Source: a virus. Taken from it: 48,180 nucleotides of DNA. Location: the IMG/VR virus record IMGVR_UViG_3300041405_000291, positions 1 through 48,180 of that record. One strand, 5' to 3'. Position numbers and translations under genes: made by a program. This document shows positions 7,010-13,718 of the stretch, in pieces. Every line of letters starts with the position of its first letter. Position 1 is the stretch's first letter. The notes beneath the pieces were generated by a model. The model saw only the letters and a list, made by a program, of their open reading frames with translations. It was not told the origin of the DNA and made no database searches.

Positions 7010-7056
7010 TGCTTTACTGACTTAGCCCGCACAAGGCGGGCTGGTGGCTGCAGCGG
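7010..7056. repeat. Recurring intergenic element, copy A
   Basis: Plus strand TTTACTGAC (7013-7021), hairpin AGCCCGC-ACAAG-GCGGGCT, then GGTGGCTGCAGCGG. It is the clearest copy and was used as reference for the others. Confidence 0.55.
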
Positions 7057-7060
7057 ACTT

Positions 7061-7375
7061 TCAAAGGTGGTTGCCATGCACCGAGCGCGTATAGCCGAGA
7101 GCCACATTGAACAATTCAGACTGGCTCGGATTCAAATAGCAGCTGCGCAGATCAATAGTGACTCTCAAGCCATCACCATCACGCTCGGCATCAATGCCAC
7201 GCGTCCGACACAAGGCGATAGATTGATCTGCCAACTTATCGGTAATGCGTTGGCGACCAGGGTTACTAGTCCTCAAATCAAAGTAAAAAGTGCTTCTCAT
7301 CGACCCGGCATCGCTGGAGAGGCGGTTTATGGTGGTTTCGATACAATTGTCGATGTCACGCATGGTTATAGACAT
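7061..7375 (-). CDS. Hypothetical protein, 104 aa
   Basis: First gene of the leftward array after its promoter. Begins MSITMRDIDNCIETTINRLS; alternating beta segments (STFYFDLRTS; LRVTIDLRSCYL). ATG at 7375 was chosen over the upstream TTG at 7432, because the region in between looks noncoding. No family recognised. Confidence 0.55.
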   Translation of the reverse strand: MSITMRDIDNCIETTINRLSSDAGSMRSTFYFDLRTSNPGRQRITDKLADQSIALCRTRGIDAERDGDGLRVTIDLRSCYLNPSQSELFNVALGYTRSVHGNHL

Positions 7376-7434
7376 TTCAAGGTCTCTTGGACATTTTGGA
7401 AGCTTCCATATTGAACCTTTAACTCTCCACAATC

Positions 7435-7462
7435 AATATCTTATTTTAAAAATAAGAATCAA
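7435..7462 (-). promoter_or_regulatory. Promoter of the small-gene array with palindromic operator
   Basis: Leftward -35 TTGATT (7462-7457) and -10 GATATT (7440-7435) with 16-bp spacing. The spacer is filled by a perfect 17-bp palindrome, CTTATTTTAAAAATAAG (7440-7456). The surroundings are strongly AT-rich compared with flanking coding DNA. A repressor or silencer bound there would occlude the promoter; its identity is unknown. Confidence 0.5.
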
Positions 7463-7490
7463 ATAAGAGCGTTTATTTTTTCACACCATT

Positions 7491-7545
7491 GCGGCGTCTA
7501 CACTGGCATAACCTGCGAGCCATTGAAATTGGGCGGGTAGCGACC
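7491..7545. repeat. Recurring element, recombinase-proximal copy
   Basis: Plus strand GGCGTCTACACTGGC (7493-7507) followed by a GCGAGC...GGCGGG region. It closely resembles copy C (CATCCTTACACTGCC then GCCCGC...GCGGGC). It lies between the recombinase stop and the array promoter, where a primary insertion site would sit if the array is recombinase-driven. Confidence 0.4.
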
Positions 7546-7555
7546 ATTGCTACGT

Positions 7556-8227
7556 TCAAAGCGCGACCTCAAACGCTCGGCGAATCGTTTCCTGGCACAC
7601 GCTTAGATAAGGCTTGCTATGGTCAAGGCAGGCATGGCCAAGAATGGTCTGCACCGTTTCAACGTCACCAGTTGCCGCCAATACCTTTGCCGCCAGGGAG
7701 CGCCTGCCGCTGTGCGACGCCCCCTGCTTGATACCTGCCTGCCGGTAGAGCCTGGTGATGGTCTGTTGCAGCGCATCACAAGCCCGGTACACCTCCGGCC
7801 CACTGTCCAGCTCCCGATGCTTGAATGCCAGTTCAAAAGCCTGCCCCTTGTGCGTCATGACCAGCTTTGAACCTGGGCGCAGACCTCGATACTCATCGGC
7901 ACCTGAAAGCCCCCAGCAGCGCCGGGTACGCACATCAAACCAAGCATCAAGCGCAGCAAGGCATCTGGTATGGGTCAGGTACACATTACGCGGTCGGCAG
8001 CCCTTAGTGATGTCTGCGCGCAAATACACCTCGGGCTTGATAGCTCCGCTCGGGTACAGCACGTCGGCCACCTCCAGCAATGCCAGCTCGGTGACGCGGA
8101 TACCGGTCGTGTGAGTAAGCCAAAGCAACATCACATCGCGCTCTGGTAGTCGACCAGTCACGGATGCAACGCGAACAAGGTGTTTGAATTGTCCAGGGCG
8201 AAGCGAGGTGGCACGGCGGGGAGTCAT
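7556..8227 (-). CDS. Tyrosine recombinase, catalytic domain only
   Basis: 223 aa. Catalytic residues visible: Arg in TTGIRVTEL, His-x-x-Arg in HSGRR, the second His in ILGH, and the Tyr nucleophile in HSKPYLSV. No N-terminal core-binding domain is present, so it is shorter than usual integrases (300-420 aa). It is distinct from the main integrase at 42773-44032 and reads into the small-gene array. It could act in excision, in resolution of phage dimers, or in shuffling the array; the last idea rests only on position and the repeated spacers. No clear start alternatives. Confidence 0.8.
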   Translation of the reverse strand: MTPRRATSLRPGQFKHLVRVASVTGRLPERDVMLLWLTHTTGIRVTELALLEVADVLYPSGAIKPEVYLRADITKGCRPRNVYLTHTRCLAALDAWFDVRTRRCWGLSGADEYRGLRPGSKLVMTHKGQAFELAFKHRELDSGPEVYRACDALQQTITRLYRQAGIKQGASHSGRRSLAAKVLAATGDVETVQTILGHACLDHSKPYLSVCQETIRRAFEVAL

Positions 8228-8347
8228 ACGGGCTCTCTGTCAGGATTGCGCGGGAATCGCGATGAATCTGTAGAGAGTGGTCAGCGGACCTCCTGAATAG
8301 CTTACAGGCACGCCCACTGTAATGTTCACGGAAAATGCCAAGGATGC

Positions 8348-9142
8348 TCAGAACAGACCGCCCAGCATTGCCGGCTCCCAGTTCATGATCACCAGCTCGC
8401 CGCTCACCTCGGCTTTGCCTTGCCGCTGGTTGGTATTGGAGTAACGGATGTCCAAGGTCTCAAAATGAAAGCCCTCGAAAACCCGGCGGATATCCGGATG
8501 ATCGTTGATGCTAACCATCACTTTGCCTTTGCAGCGGCGCATGAAGTCGGCCATCCGTTCGTAGTTCTCGAACGGAAAGTCCACGCCATAACCGGCTGTC
8601 TGCCAGTAAGGCGGATCCATGTAATGGAAGGTGTGGGCACGGTCGTAGCGTTCAGCGCATTCAAGCCAGGGGAGGTTTTCGACGTAGGTGCCGGACAGGC
8701 GTTGCCACGCGGCCGAGAGGTTTTCCTCGATACGCAGCAGGTTAATGGCCGGTGCAGTGGTCGCCGTGCCGAACGTCTGACCCGACACCTTGCCGGCAAA
8801 GGCATGGTGCTGCAGGTAGAAGAATCGGGCGGCGCGCTGGATGTCGGTAAGGGTTTCGGGGCGGGTCATCTTCTGCCATTCGAACACCTGCCGCGAGCTG
8901 AGCGCCCATTTGAATTGGCGCACAAATTCTTCGAGGTGGTTCTGCACGACGCGGTAAAGCGTGACCAGGTCGCCGTTGATGTCATTGAGGACTTCGACCG
9001 GCGATGGCTGGGGCTTCATGAAGTAGAGCGCGGCACCGCCGGCAAAGACTTCAACGTAGCATTCGTGTGGCGGAAAAAGCGGAATGAGGCGGTCGGCCAG
9101 GCGGCGTTTGCCGCCCATCCAAGGGATGATGGGTGTAGACAT
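8348..9142 (-). CDS. D12-class N6-adenine DNA methyltransferase
   Basis: 264 aa. MGGKRR near the N-terminus, AdoMet-binding motif VFAGGAALYF and catalytic motif DPPYW identify a Dam-type enzyme; GATC specificity is typical of the class but not certain. ATG at 9142 chosen (AAGG upstream); the upstream TTG is unlikely. It probably protects or marks phage DNA. A LexA box lies 18 bases upstream, suggesting SOS control. Confidence 0.88.
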   Translation of the reverse strand: MSTPIIPWMGGKRRLADRLIPLFPPHECYVEVFAGGAALYFMKPQPSPVEVLNDINGDLVTLYRVVQNHLEEFVRQFKWALSSRQVFEWQKMTRPETLTDIQRAARFFYLQHHAFAGKVSGQTFGTATTAPAINLLRIEENLSAAWQRLSGTYVENLPWLECAERYDRAHTFHYMDPPYWQTAGYGVDFPFENYERMADFMRRCKGKVMVSINDHPDIRRVFEGFHFETLDIRYSNTNQRQGKAEVSGELVIMNWEPAMLGGLF

Positions 9143-9159
9143 AAAAAGCAAGACCTTTA

Positions 9160-9175
9160 CTGTATGGATAAACAG
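9160..9175. promoter_or_regulatory. LexA (SOS) box
   Basis: CTGTATGGATAAACAG fits the gammaproteobacterial CTG-N10-CAG consensus exactly. It lies between the methylase (leftward) and the candidate rightward small RNA, so it could control either or both. Confidence 0.65.
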
Positions 9176-9177
9176 GT

Positions 9178-9294
9178 GCTAGGCTCGCCGCGCTTTGTGC
9201 ACGAAGCGGGAGCCTAGGCTGGACTTGCAGGGGCAATCTGCGGGTACGGTGGCCGGTCTGGATGTTGACGCATCCAAACCGGCCGCTCTTTTTT
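9178..9294 (+). ncRNA. Candidate SOS-linked small RNA
   Basis: A long hairpin (TAGGCTC 9180-9186 with GAGCCTA 9210-9216, continued inward by CCGC/GCGG) is followed by an intrinsic terminator on the same strand (9251-9294). No plus-strand gene precedes that terminator, so a ~110-nt transcript starting near the LexA box would explain both structures. A promoter was not clearly identified. Confidence 0.4.
9251..9294 (+). terminator. Strong rightward intrinsic terminator
   Basis: GGCCGGTCTGGATG (9251-9264) pairs with CATCCAAACCGGCC (9271-9284) with one mismatch, loop TTGACG, followed by GCTCTTTTTT. The T-run is only on the plus strand. Confidence 0.85.
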
Positions 9295-9441
9295 CGCTGC
9301 TGTATTGAGGTTATTGACACAGGAGTGGCGCACACTGCAGCGTGCGGAACCATGGTTGGCATTGAGAACAAATCCCGCCAACAATGCTTATTGATACGCC
9401 CGATACGCATCACCACAAATCATGTAAAGCAAGGAGGTTTT

Positions 9442-9723
9442 ATGAGTGCGCAACCAATTGAGTACTTCCTCGAGGTCTACGAGAATTCCTTTATCAATGA
9501 CCCCGTATGGAGCGTTGAGGCAAAAACCCCATTCCCAACTTTGTCTATAGGTGATCGCTTTGATCAGCGAGCCCTCACTAACGTCGCGTGGGACAGGGAG
9601 GCTAACGATGACCAGGAATACAGAGTCATAGACATCGACCATATATTTTGGAACGTCGGTGGCAAGTTAGGTCATAAGCTGATGGTGAAACTCGCGCTCA
9701 CACGCCGCACCCAGGACTTTTAA
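9442..9723 (+). CDS. Hypothetical protein, 93 aa
   Basis: Excellent ribosome site AAGGAGG 5 nt before the ATG decides the start. Soluble protein, MSAQPIEYFLEVYENSFIND, with a beta-rich end (RVIDIDHIFWNVGG; LMVKLALTRR). It is one of few rightward genes in the left half and converges on the Rz gene with only 9 bases between the stops. No domain recognised; moron-like. Confidence 0.65.
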   Translation: MSAQPIEYFLEVYENSFINDPVWSVEAKTPFPTLSIGDRFDQRALTNVAWDREANDDQEYRVIDIDHIFWNVGGKLGHKLMVKLALTRRTQDF

Positions 9724-9732
9724 GCAGCCGTT

Positions 9733-10269
9733 TTAGCGAAGAAGCTCGCGGACGTACGCTTGACAGGCCTGCAGCGAAATCAATCCTCGGTCGCCGTCAT
9801 CAGTGATGCCGATAATTCGTTGAGCATGCGCCGGGTCAAGTTCGGCTCTTGTGGGGCCATGAACCACGCTGCCGGTGGCGGTGGTGGCTGACATCGATCC
9901 GTTGGCACCGCCGGTGGTGGCGTCGAGTAGGACTGACAGGCGCAGATCAGCAGTGGCAAGGCGGTCGCGCAGGCGACCTTGATCACGTTGGACATCGCTC
10001 AAAGCTCGGTAATGGGTTTGTTCGCTGGTGGCCAGGCGCTGCTCGAGCGCAAGGCGTTTGTCTTGCTCGGCACGCTGCTGCGCAACCGTGGCCAGGGCCA
10101 ACTGGATAAGGGTTTGAGTGTGGAGTCGGGCCTGCTCTGCGAGCTGTTTGCCGTATCGCCAGTCCTGTAATTGCCACGCGATGGCTGCGGAAGCACCGGC
10201 TAAAACGGCCAGCAGCACACCTTTGGCCACCAGTCGATACGGCGTCGGGATCAGTTCGCCGAGACGCAT
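9733..10269 (-). CDS. Rz-like i-spanin (LysB-type)
   Basis: 178 aa. N-terminal membrane anchor (VAKGVLLAVLAGASAAIAWQ, about residues 14-33) then a long helical periplasmic domain (EQARLHTQTLIQLALATVAQ...). Rz proteins join with an outer membrane lipoprotein (Rz1) to disrupt the outer membrane at lysis. ATG at 10269 has GAGGGCGG upstream and overlaps the endolysin stop by 19 nt. Rz1 is nested in another frame. Confidence 0.8.
   Translation of the reverse strand: MRLGELIPTPYRLVAKGVLLAVLAGASAAIAWQLQDWRYGKQLAEQARLHTQTLIQLALATVAQQRAEQDKRLALEQRLATSEQTHYRALSDVQRDQGRLRDRLATADLRLSVLLDATTGGANGSMSATTATGSVVHGPTRAELDPAHAQRIIGITDDGDRGLISLQACQAYVRELLR
9780..9995 (-). CDS. Rz1-like o-spanin lipoprotein, nested inside Rz
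   Basis: 71 aa in a different frame wholly within the Rz gene. Signal peptide MSNVIKVACATALPLLICAC with lipobox ICAC (Cys20), then proline-rich stretches (STPPPAVP, QPPPPPAAW), the hallmark of Rz1. Nesting of Rz1 within Rz is known from lambda and P2. Confidence 0.8.
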   Translation of the reverse strand: MSNVIKVACATALPLLICACQSYSTPPPAVPTDRCQPPPPPAAWFMAPQEPNLTRRMLNELSASLMTATED

Positions 10270-10814
10270 AACACCGCCCTCGCCCGCCCCCACAATTCCA
10301 GCCGATCCTGCAGACCGTTCAGACCGCCATTGATCCTGCGGGTGATCGTGTTGAATTCGTTTTGATCGGCCAGCGCGTTCAGCCCATTCACGGACCAGAA
10401 CCATGCGGCCGACTCGGCGGCCCACTGCGGCAGCTCCAACAGTTCAGGCGTGCGCAGCAATCGCTCGTCACCGAACAGCGCCAAGCTGCAGCGCAGGTAA
10501 TTATCGTGGCCGGTGACCTGGATCAGACCGCGACCGCGATAGCGCTGGCCATCGCCATCCGCTGCCGGAGTGTTGCCTAATCTCGCTGCCAGATTGCCAG
10601 TGTCGTATTTGCTCAGGTACTGGTCGCCACCCAGTTCCCGGACGTACTGCAGTTGCCCCGACTCGTGACCGACCTGCGCCAGAAACGCGGCTTGCCGTTT
10701 CGGTGTGTTGATCTGCCGGTGCGCCATGGCTGCGTTGAGTGCGGATACAAAAAAGCCCGCTTGGCGGCGGGCGTTGGGCATGATGGTTTGAATCTGCTGC
10801 GTCGTTATCTGCAT
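10251..10814 (-). CDS. GH19 chitinase-like endolysin
   Basis: 187 aa. GH19 features: AFLAQVGHESGQ with the likely catalytic Glu51, RYRGRGLIQVTGHDNY, and ESAAWFW near the C-terminus. Such enzymes cleave peptidoglycan in phage lysis. No signal peptide is seen, so release depends on the holin. It is preceded by a terminator that closes the upstream small gene. Confidence 0.85.
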   Translation of the reverse strand: MQITTQQIQTIMPNARRQAGFFVSALNAAMAHRQINTPKRQAAFLAQVGHESGQLQYVRELGGDQYLSKYDTGNLAARLGNTPAADGDGQRYRGRGLIQVTGHDNYLRCSLALFGDERLLRTPELLELPQWAAESAAWFWSVNGLNALADQNEFNTITRRINGGLNGLQDRLELWGRARAVLCVSAN

Positions 10815-10828
10815 AAATGCTCCAAATG

Positions 10829-10852
10829 AAAAAGCCCGCTTTACGCGGGCTT
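10829..10852 (-). terminator. Intrinsic terminator upstream of the endolysin
   Basis: Leftward stem AAGCCCGC-N5-GCGGGCTT followed by TTTTTC. It ends the small-gene unit at 10874-11026; the late operon must read through it to reach lysis genes. Confidence 0.75.
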
Positions 10853-10873
10853 CTCAGTTAAATGACCTTTCGA

Positions 10874-11026
10874 TCAAAGGGTACATTTCGAGGTGGTAGG
10901 GTGGCGGATCATTTCATGCGCGCATTCTAAGTCAGCATTCCTCTTCTCAACGAATGGCGGCAACGCTGCTGCTGCAAATGCTAGCATCGGCACGAAATAC
11001 AACGTTAGGTACAGTCTTCCAAGCAT
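10874..11026 (-). CDS. Small membrane protein, 50 aa
   Basis: Short gene between the tail gene D and the endolysin. ATG at 11026 has AAAGGTAA upstream. One hydrophobic helix (YLTLYFVPMLAFAAAALPP), then a charged tail with two Cys (LECAHE, SKCTL). An overlapping frame (~11114-10950, containing NYIVFDGTEFGFSLASLKP) also looks protein-like but lacks a good start, so one of the two may be decayed. It could be an accessory lysis protein or moron; not recognised. Confidence 0.5.
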   Translation of the reverse strand: MLGRLYLTLYFVPMLAFAAAALPPFVEKRNADLECAHEMIRHPTTSKCTL

Positions 11027-11145
11027 CACAAGTTACCTTTCTGGTGGGTTTCAGAGACGCTAACGAAAAACCAAACTCCGTGCCATCGAACACGATGTAG
11101 TTACTCGAATGGGGGTTCACTTTCCATACGATCAGGGACGCTTCG

Positions 11146-12195
11146 CTACTGCTTGAGCTGAACGACCTTCAGATCCTTCACCGCTTTTTTCTTCCTGCCT
11201 TGCGCTTTCGCCTTGCCCTTCTTGCCACCGTTGCACTCGACCGTTGTGCTCCAGCCTGACTGGGTGAACACCTGCTCCACCGAATCGACCAGGTATTCAC
11301 CATCGAGACCAATCTTGAACCCTTGGGCATTGATCGATCGCTCGGCGAATAAGTCGGTGCGCCCAGGCATTTCCAAGCGGACCCCGGCCGTAGACCGATT
11401 GAAAGCCGCCAGCCGTGCCTTGGCCGCTTCTTCAGCTGCAGACTTGTTCGGGTAGATATGGCGGTCGGTATGCACCGGCGGCAGGCCGTCCGGTGATTCG
11501 TCGTTGTCGAGAGTGACCACCGCAAGCTTTCCGGTTTTCTTGTCTTGATGCTTGGTCGACACTGCCTTGTGCGTGTTGCGATCACCGAGTCGAAACTGGA
11601 AGCGGCTTACGTCACGCCGCTGGATCAGCAGAACACCAAAGCTCTTGCCCGAAGCGGTCTGCCCGGCTTGACGCGGCATCACCAGCAGCTTGCCGTCGGC
11701 GACCTTGGCTGTGCAGTCGTACTGCTTGGCCAGGCGGGTGATGAAATTGAAATCCGATTCACTCAGTTGGTCAGCGCGCGGCACCTTGGTCTGCACCGCG
11801 CACACCGGTTGCCAGCTGTTGCGTGCGGCGACGTCGGCAATGATCTGTGACAGTGGCACGTTCTCCCAACTGCCGCTGCGGGTGGACTTGCCGCTACCGC
11901 GCATGTCGCTGGCCTTACCGGTGATCACTAGCGTGTCCGGCGGACCGGATAGCTCGATCTCGTCGACGACATAGCGACCCATGCGGGTCAGCGACGTTTC
12001 GACATAACCGAGGAATATCTCAATGCTGGCTCCGCGCGGGGGCAGCACCACAGCACCATCCCGGTCATCGATACGCAGCTCGAATTCATCGGATTCCATG
12101 CCAGGCTTGTCGGTGGTTTTCAGCTGCAGCAGCCGGTCATTGATGAGTGCGGTGATGTCGGCGCCATCTGCCACGACGCGAAAGGCTGGGGTCAT
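11146..12195 (-). CDS. Phage late control gene D protein (tail hub)
   Basis: 349 aa of the P2 gpD/Mu gp44 family, which forms the baseplate hub that holds the spike. Supported by the N-terminal domain (TPAFRVVADGADITALINDR), the central LSESDFNFITRLAKQYDC signature and the lysine-rich tail. ATG at 12195 is preceded by a weak ribosome site. It follows gpU and gpX as in P2, but is separated from them by a moron and terminator. Confidence 0.85.
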   Translation of the reverse strand: MTPAFRVVADGADITALINDRLLQLKTTDKPGMESDEFELRIDDRDGAVVLPPRGASIEIFLGYVETSLTRMGRYVVDEIELSGPPDTLVITGKASDMRGSGKSTRSGSWENVPLSQIIADVAARNSWQPVCAVQTKVPRADQLSESDFNFITRLAKQYDCTAKVADGKLLVMPRQAGQTASGKSFGVLLIQRRDVSRFQFRLGDRNTHKAVSTKHQDKKTGKLAVVTLDNDESPDGLPPVHTDRHIYPNKSAAEEAAKARLAAFNRSTAGVRLEMPGRTDLFAERSINAQGFKIGLDGEYLVDSVEQVFTQSGWSTTVECNGGKKGKAKAQGRKKKAVKDLKVVQLKQ

Positions 12196-12208
12196 TTGTT
12201 TCGTCCAT

Positions 12209-12232
12209 AAAAAAGCCCGCACAGGGCGGGCT
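12209..12232 (-). terminator. Intrinsic terminator between moron and gene D
   Basis: AGCCCGC-N5-GCGGGCT followed by a run of T on the minus strand. The stem and loop are identical to those of the terminator at 22619-22641. Confidence 0.8.
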
Positions 12233-12269
12233 GAGTTGTTTGCGTGTTGCAAGCGAAAGGAAATGCCGA

Positions 12270-12593
12270 TCAGTCGATTTTGATGAGGACCAGGCTGTCT
12301 TCTCGCACAGCCATGCAGCTACCGCACACCGGGCAGGCAAAAACATCTGTCTTGGGGTCTACGGGAAGCGTTTTGGTACAGGCCGGGCAATTACCCACAA
12401 GGAAGTTTTCCCGAAAACCAAAGGTTTTGTAGAGGACTGCGAATACCAATCCCAGTGCCAGGAACCAACCCAATACCGGAATGAAGCACAGAAGAATTGC
12501 ACCAATGGTGCCGAAGATTATCCAGTTCAATCGGTAATTGAATTCACCCCAAAGGCTCCGTTTTACTTTCCTTAACTCTGTCGATCTTTCCAT
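12270..12593 (-). CDS. Membrane protein with zinc-ribbon tail (moron)
   Basis: 107 aa. Hydrophobic region WIIFGTIGAILLCFIPVLGW and ALGLVFAVLY (two helices, about residues 23-56), followed by a rubredoxin-like knuckle pair CPAC...CPVC. It interrupts the conserved X-D tail gene order and is followed by its own terminator, the layout of a moron expressed from the lysogen. Function unknown; a superinfection-exclusion role would be inference. Confidence 0.7.
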   Translation of the reverse strand: MERSTELRKVKRSLWGEFNYRLNWIIFGTIGAILLCFIPVLGWFLALGLVFAVLYKTFGFRENFLVGNCPACTKTLPVDPKTDVFACPVCGSCMAVREDSLVLIKID

Positions 12594-12682
12594 GAGGGGT
12601 CTCTCGCACCTTCCAAAAAAAAGGCGAGGCTATCGACGCTTCAAATCTACGGCAAACTGCCGCCACTGAATGTAAGCACGCT

Positions 12683-12889
12683 TCAGCCCCACAACATCAC
12701 GTCACCATTGCTGGGTGCCGGCAGATCCGGCAACTCAATCACTATGCCGGCGCGGTAAGGCTGCGGCTCGTCAGCCAGTCCCTGATTGGCATCGAGCACC
12801 GCCTCGACAGTCCCCTCAAGATGCCCATAAGCGTGGTAACAAAGGGTATCGAGCAGGTCCCCATCAGACGTTCTGCAGGTCATCGCCAT
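12683..12889 (-). CDS. Tail protein X (LysM-like)
   Basis: 68 aa, matching P2 gpX in size and position. Contains TSDGDLLDTLCYHAYGHLEG, the LysM-like pattern of the family, and ends NGDVMLWG. Start within the gpU 3' end (ATG 12889 with GGAG 9 nt upstream; ATG 12883 also possible). Required for tail completion in P2. Confidence 0.8.
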   Translation of the reverse strand: MAMTCRTSDGDLLDTLCYHAYGHLEGTVEAVLDANQGLADEPQPYRAGIVIELPDLPAPSNGDVMLWG

Positions 12890-13709
12890 AGCGCACGAAC
12901 TCCAAGGTGAACGCCTGCTTGCGCGGGATCCCGCCCTGCAGCAGCGCGCTCTGTTCTTCTTCAACGTTCTTCAGGCACCAAGTGCCCAGTACGTCGCCAT
13001 AACCGGTGGTGAGCGTTAGCGGCCGCAATTGGCTACCGAGACTGCGCAGGGTATCCAGTTGTTTGATGCCGCCTTTGAAGCCCGGAAAAATCGCGCCCTT
13101 CAGGGTGATTTTTTCCTCGCCGATGCCCACCGCCTGTTGCGCCGGTCGACGCGTCAGACGTTCTTGAGACGCCCAGCGAAACTCCGTCGAGCGCCGCAGT
13201 TCATCAAACGCAGCCGTGTCCAGGTTGAAGTAGTACGGCTGCGCGTTGGGATCGAGCGGCTGCACGATCAGCAGGTGCGGAAATGGCTGGACAGCCTCCG
13301 GCAGCGGCGTGGCATTACCGGACAGCGAACCGGTGGGCACTATGTTCGCCAGTGACGGGCTGACCTTGCCGGCGATCTTGTTGATCGCGGTGGACGCCCG
13401 CGCCGCCTGCTCCTTCAGTTCACCCATGCGCTCATCGATTTGCGAGACGGCGCGAGTGGCCTTGTTGTAGGTGGCCACGACCTGACCGACCTTGGCTTGA
13501 GCCGCATTGACGCTGCGCATCACGCGCTGCAGTTTGGCCCCGACCGCTGGCCCCACGATGGGGATGCCTTCCAGCTCGGAGGCCGCGCCGCTGATCTCGC
13601 TGATGGCACCGTTGACCGGTCCCATCATGCCGTCGAGGCTACGGCGTCCGGTCTCCCCCGCTGCCGCCAGATTTTTCAGACCAGACTGCAGCTGTTCCAT
13701 GTAAGCCAT
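12864..13709 (-). CDS. Tail protein U with N-terminal extension
   Basis: 281 aa. The C-terminal ~130 residues match P2 gpU (EKITLKGAIFPGFKGGIKQ; LTLTTGYGDVLGTWCLKNVE; EFVRYGDD). The N-terminal ~150 residues are a helical, Ala-rich extension absent from P2 gpU (159 aa). AAGGAGG precedes the ATG. It sits between the tape measure and X as in P2. Confidence 0.8.
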   Translation of the reverse strand: MAYMEQLQSGLKNLAAAGETGRRSLDGMMGPVNGAISEISGAASELEGIPIVGPAVGAKLQRVMRSVNAAQAKVGQVVATYNKATRAVSQIDERMGELKEQAARASTAINKIAGKVSPSLANIVPTGSLSGNATPLPEAVQPFPHLLIVQPLDPNAQPYYFNLDTAAFDELRRSTEFRWASQERLTRRPAQQAVGIGEEKITLKGAIFPGFKGGIKQLDTLRSLGSQLRPLTLTTGYGDVLGTWCLKNVEEEQSALLQGGIPRKQAFTLEFVRYGDDLQNV

Positions 13710-13718
13710 CGATCCTCC

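Noticed and set aside
3501-7060. Classical integron attC sites in the spacers
   Set aside because: No paired RYYYAAC/GTTRRRY ends were found; the shared element is different in sequence.
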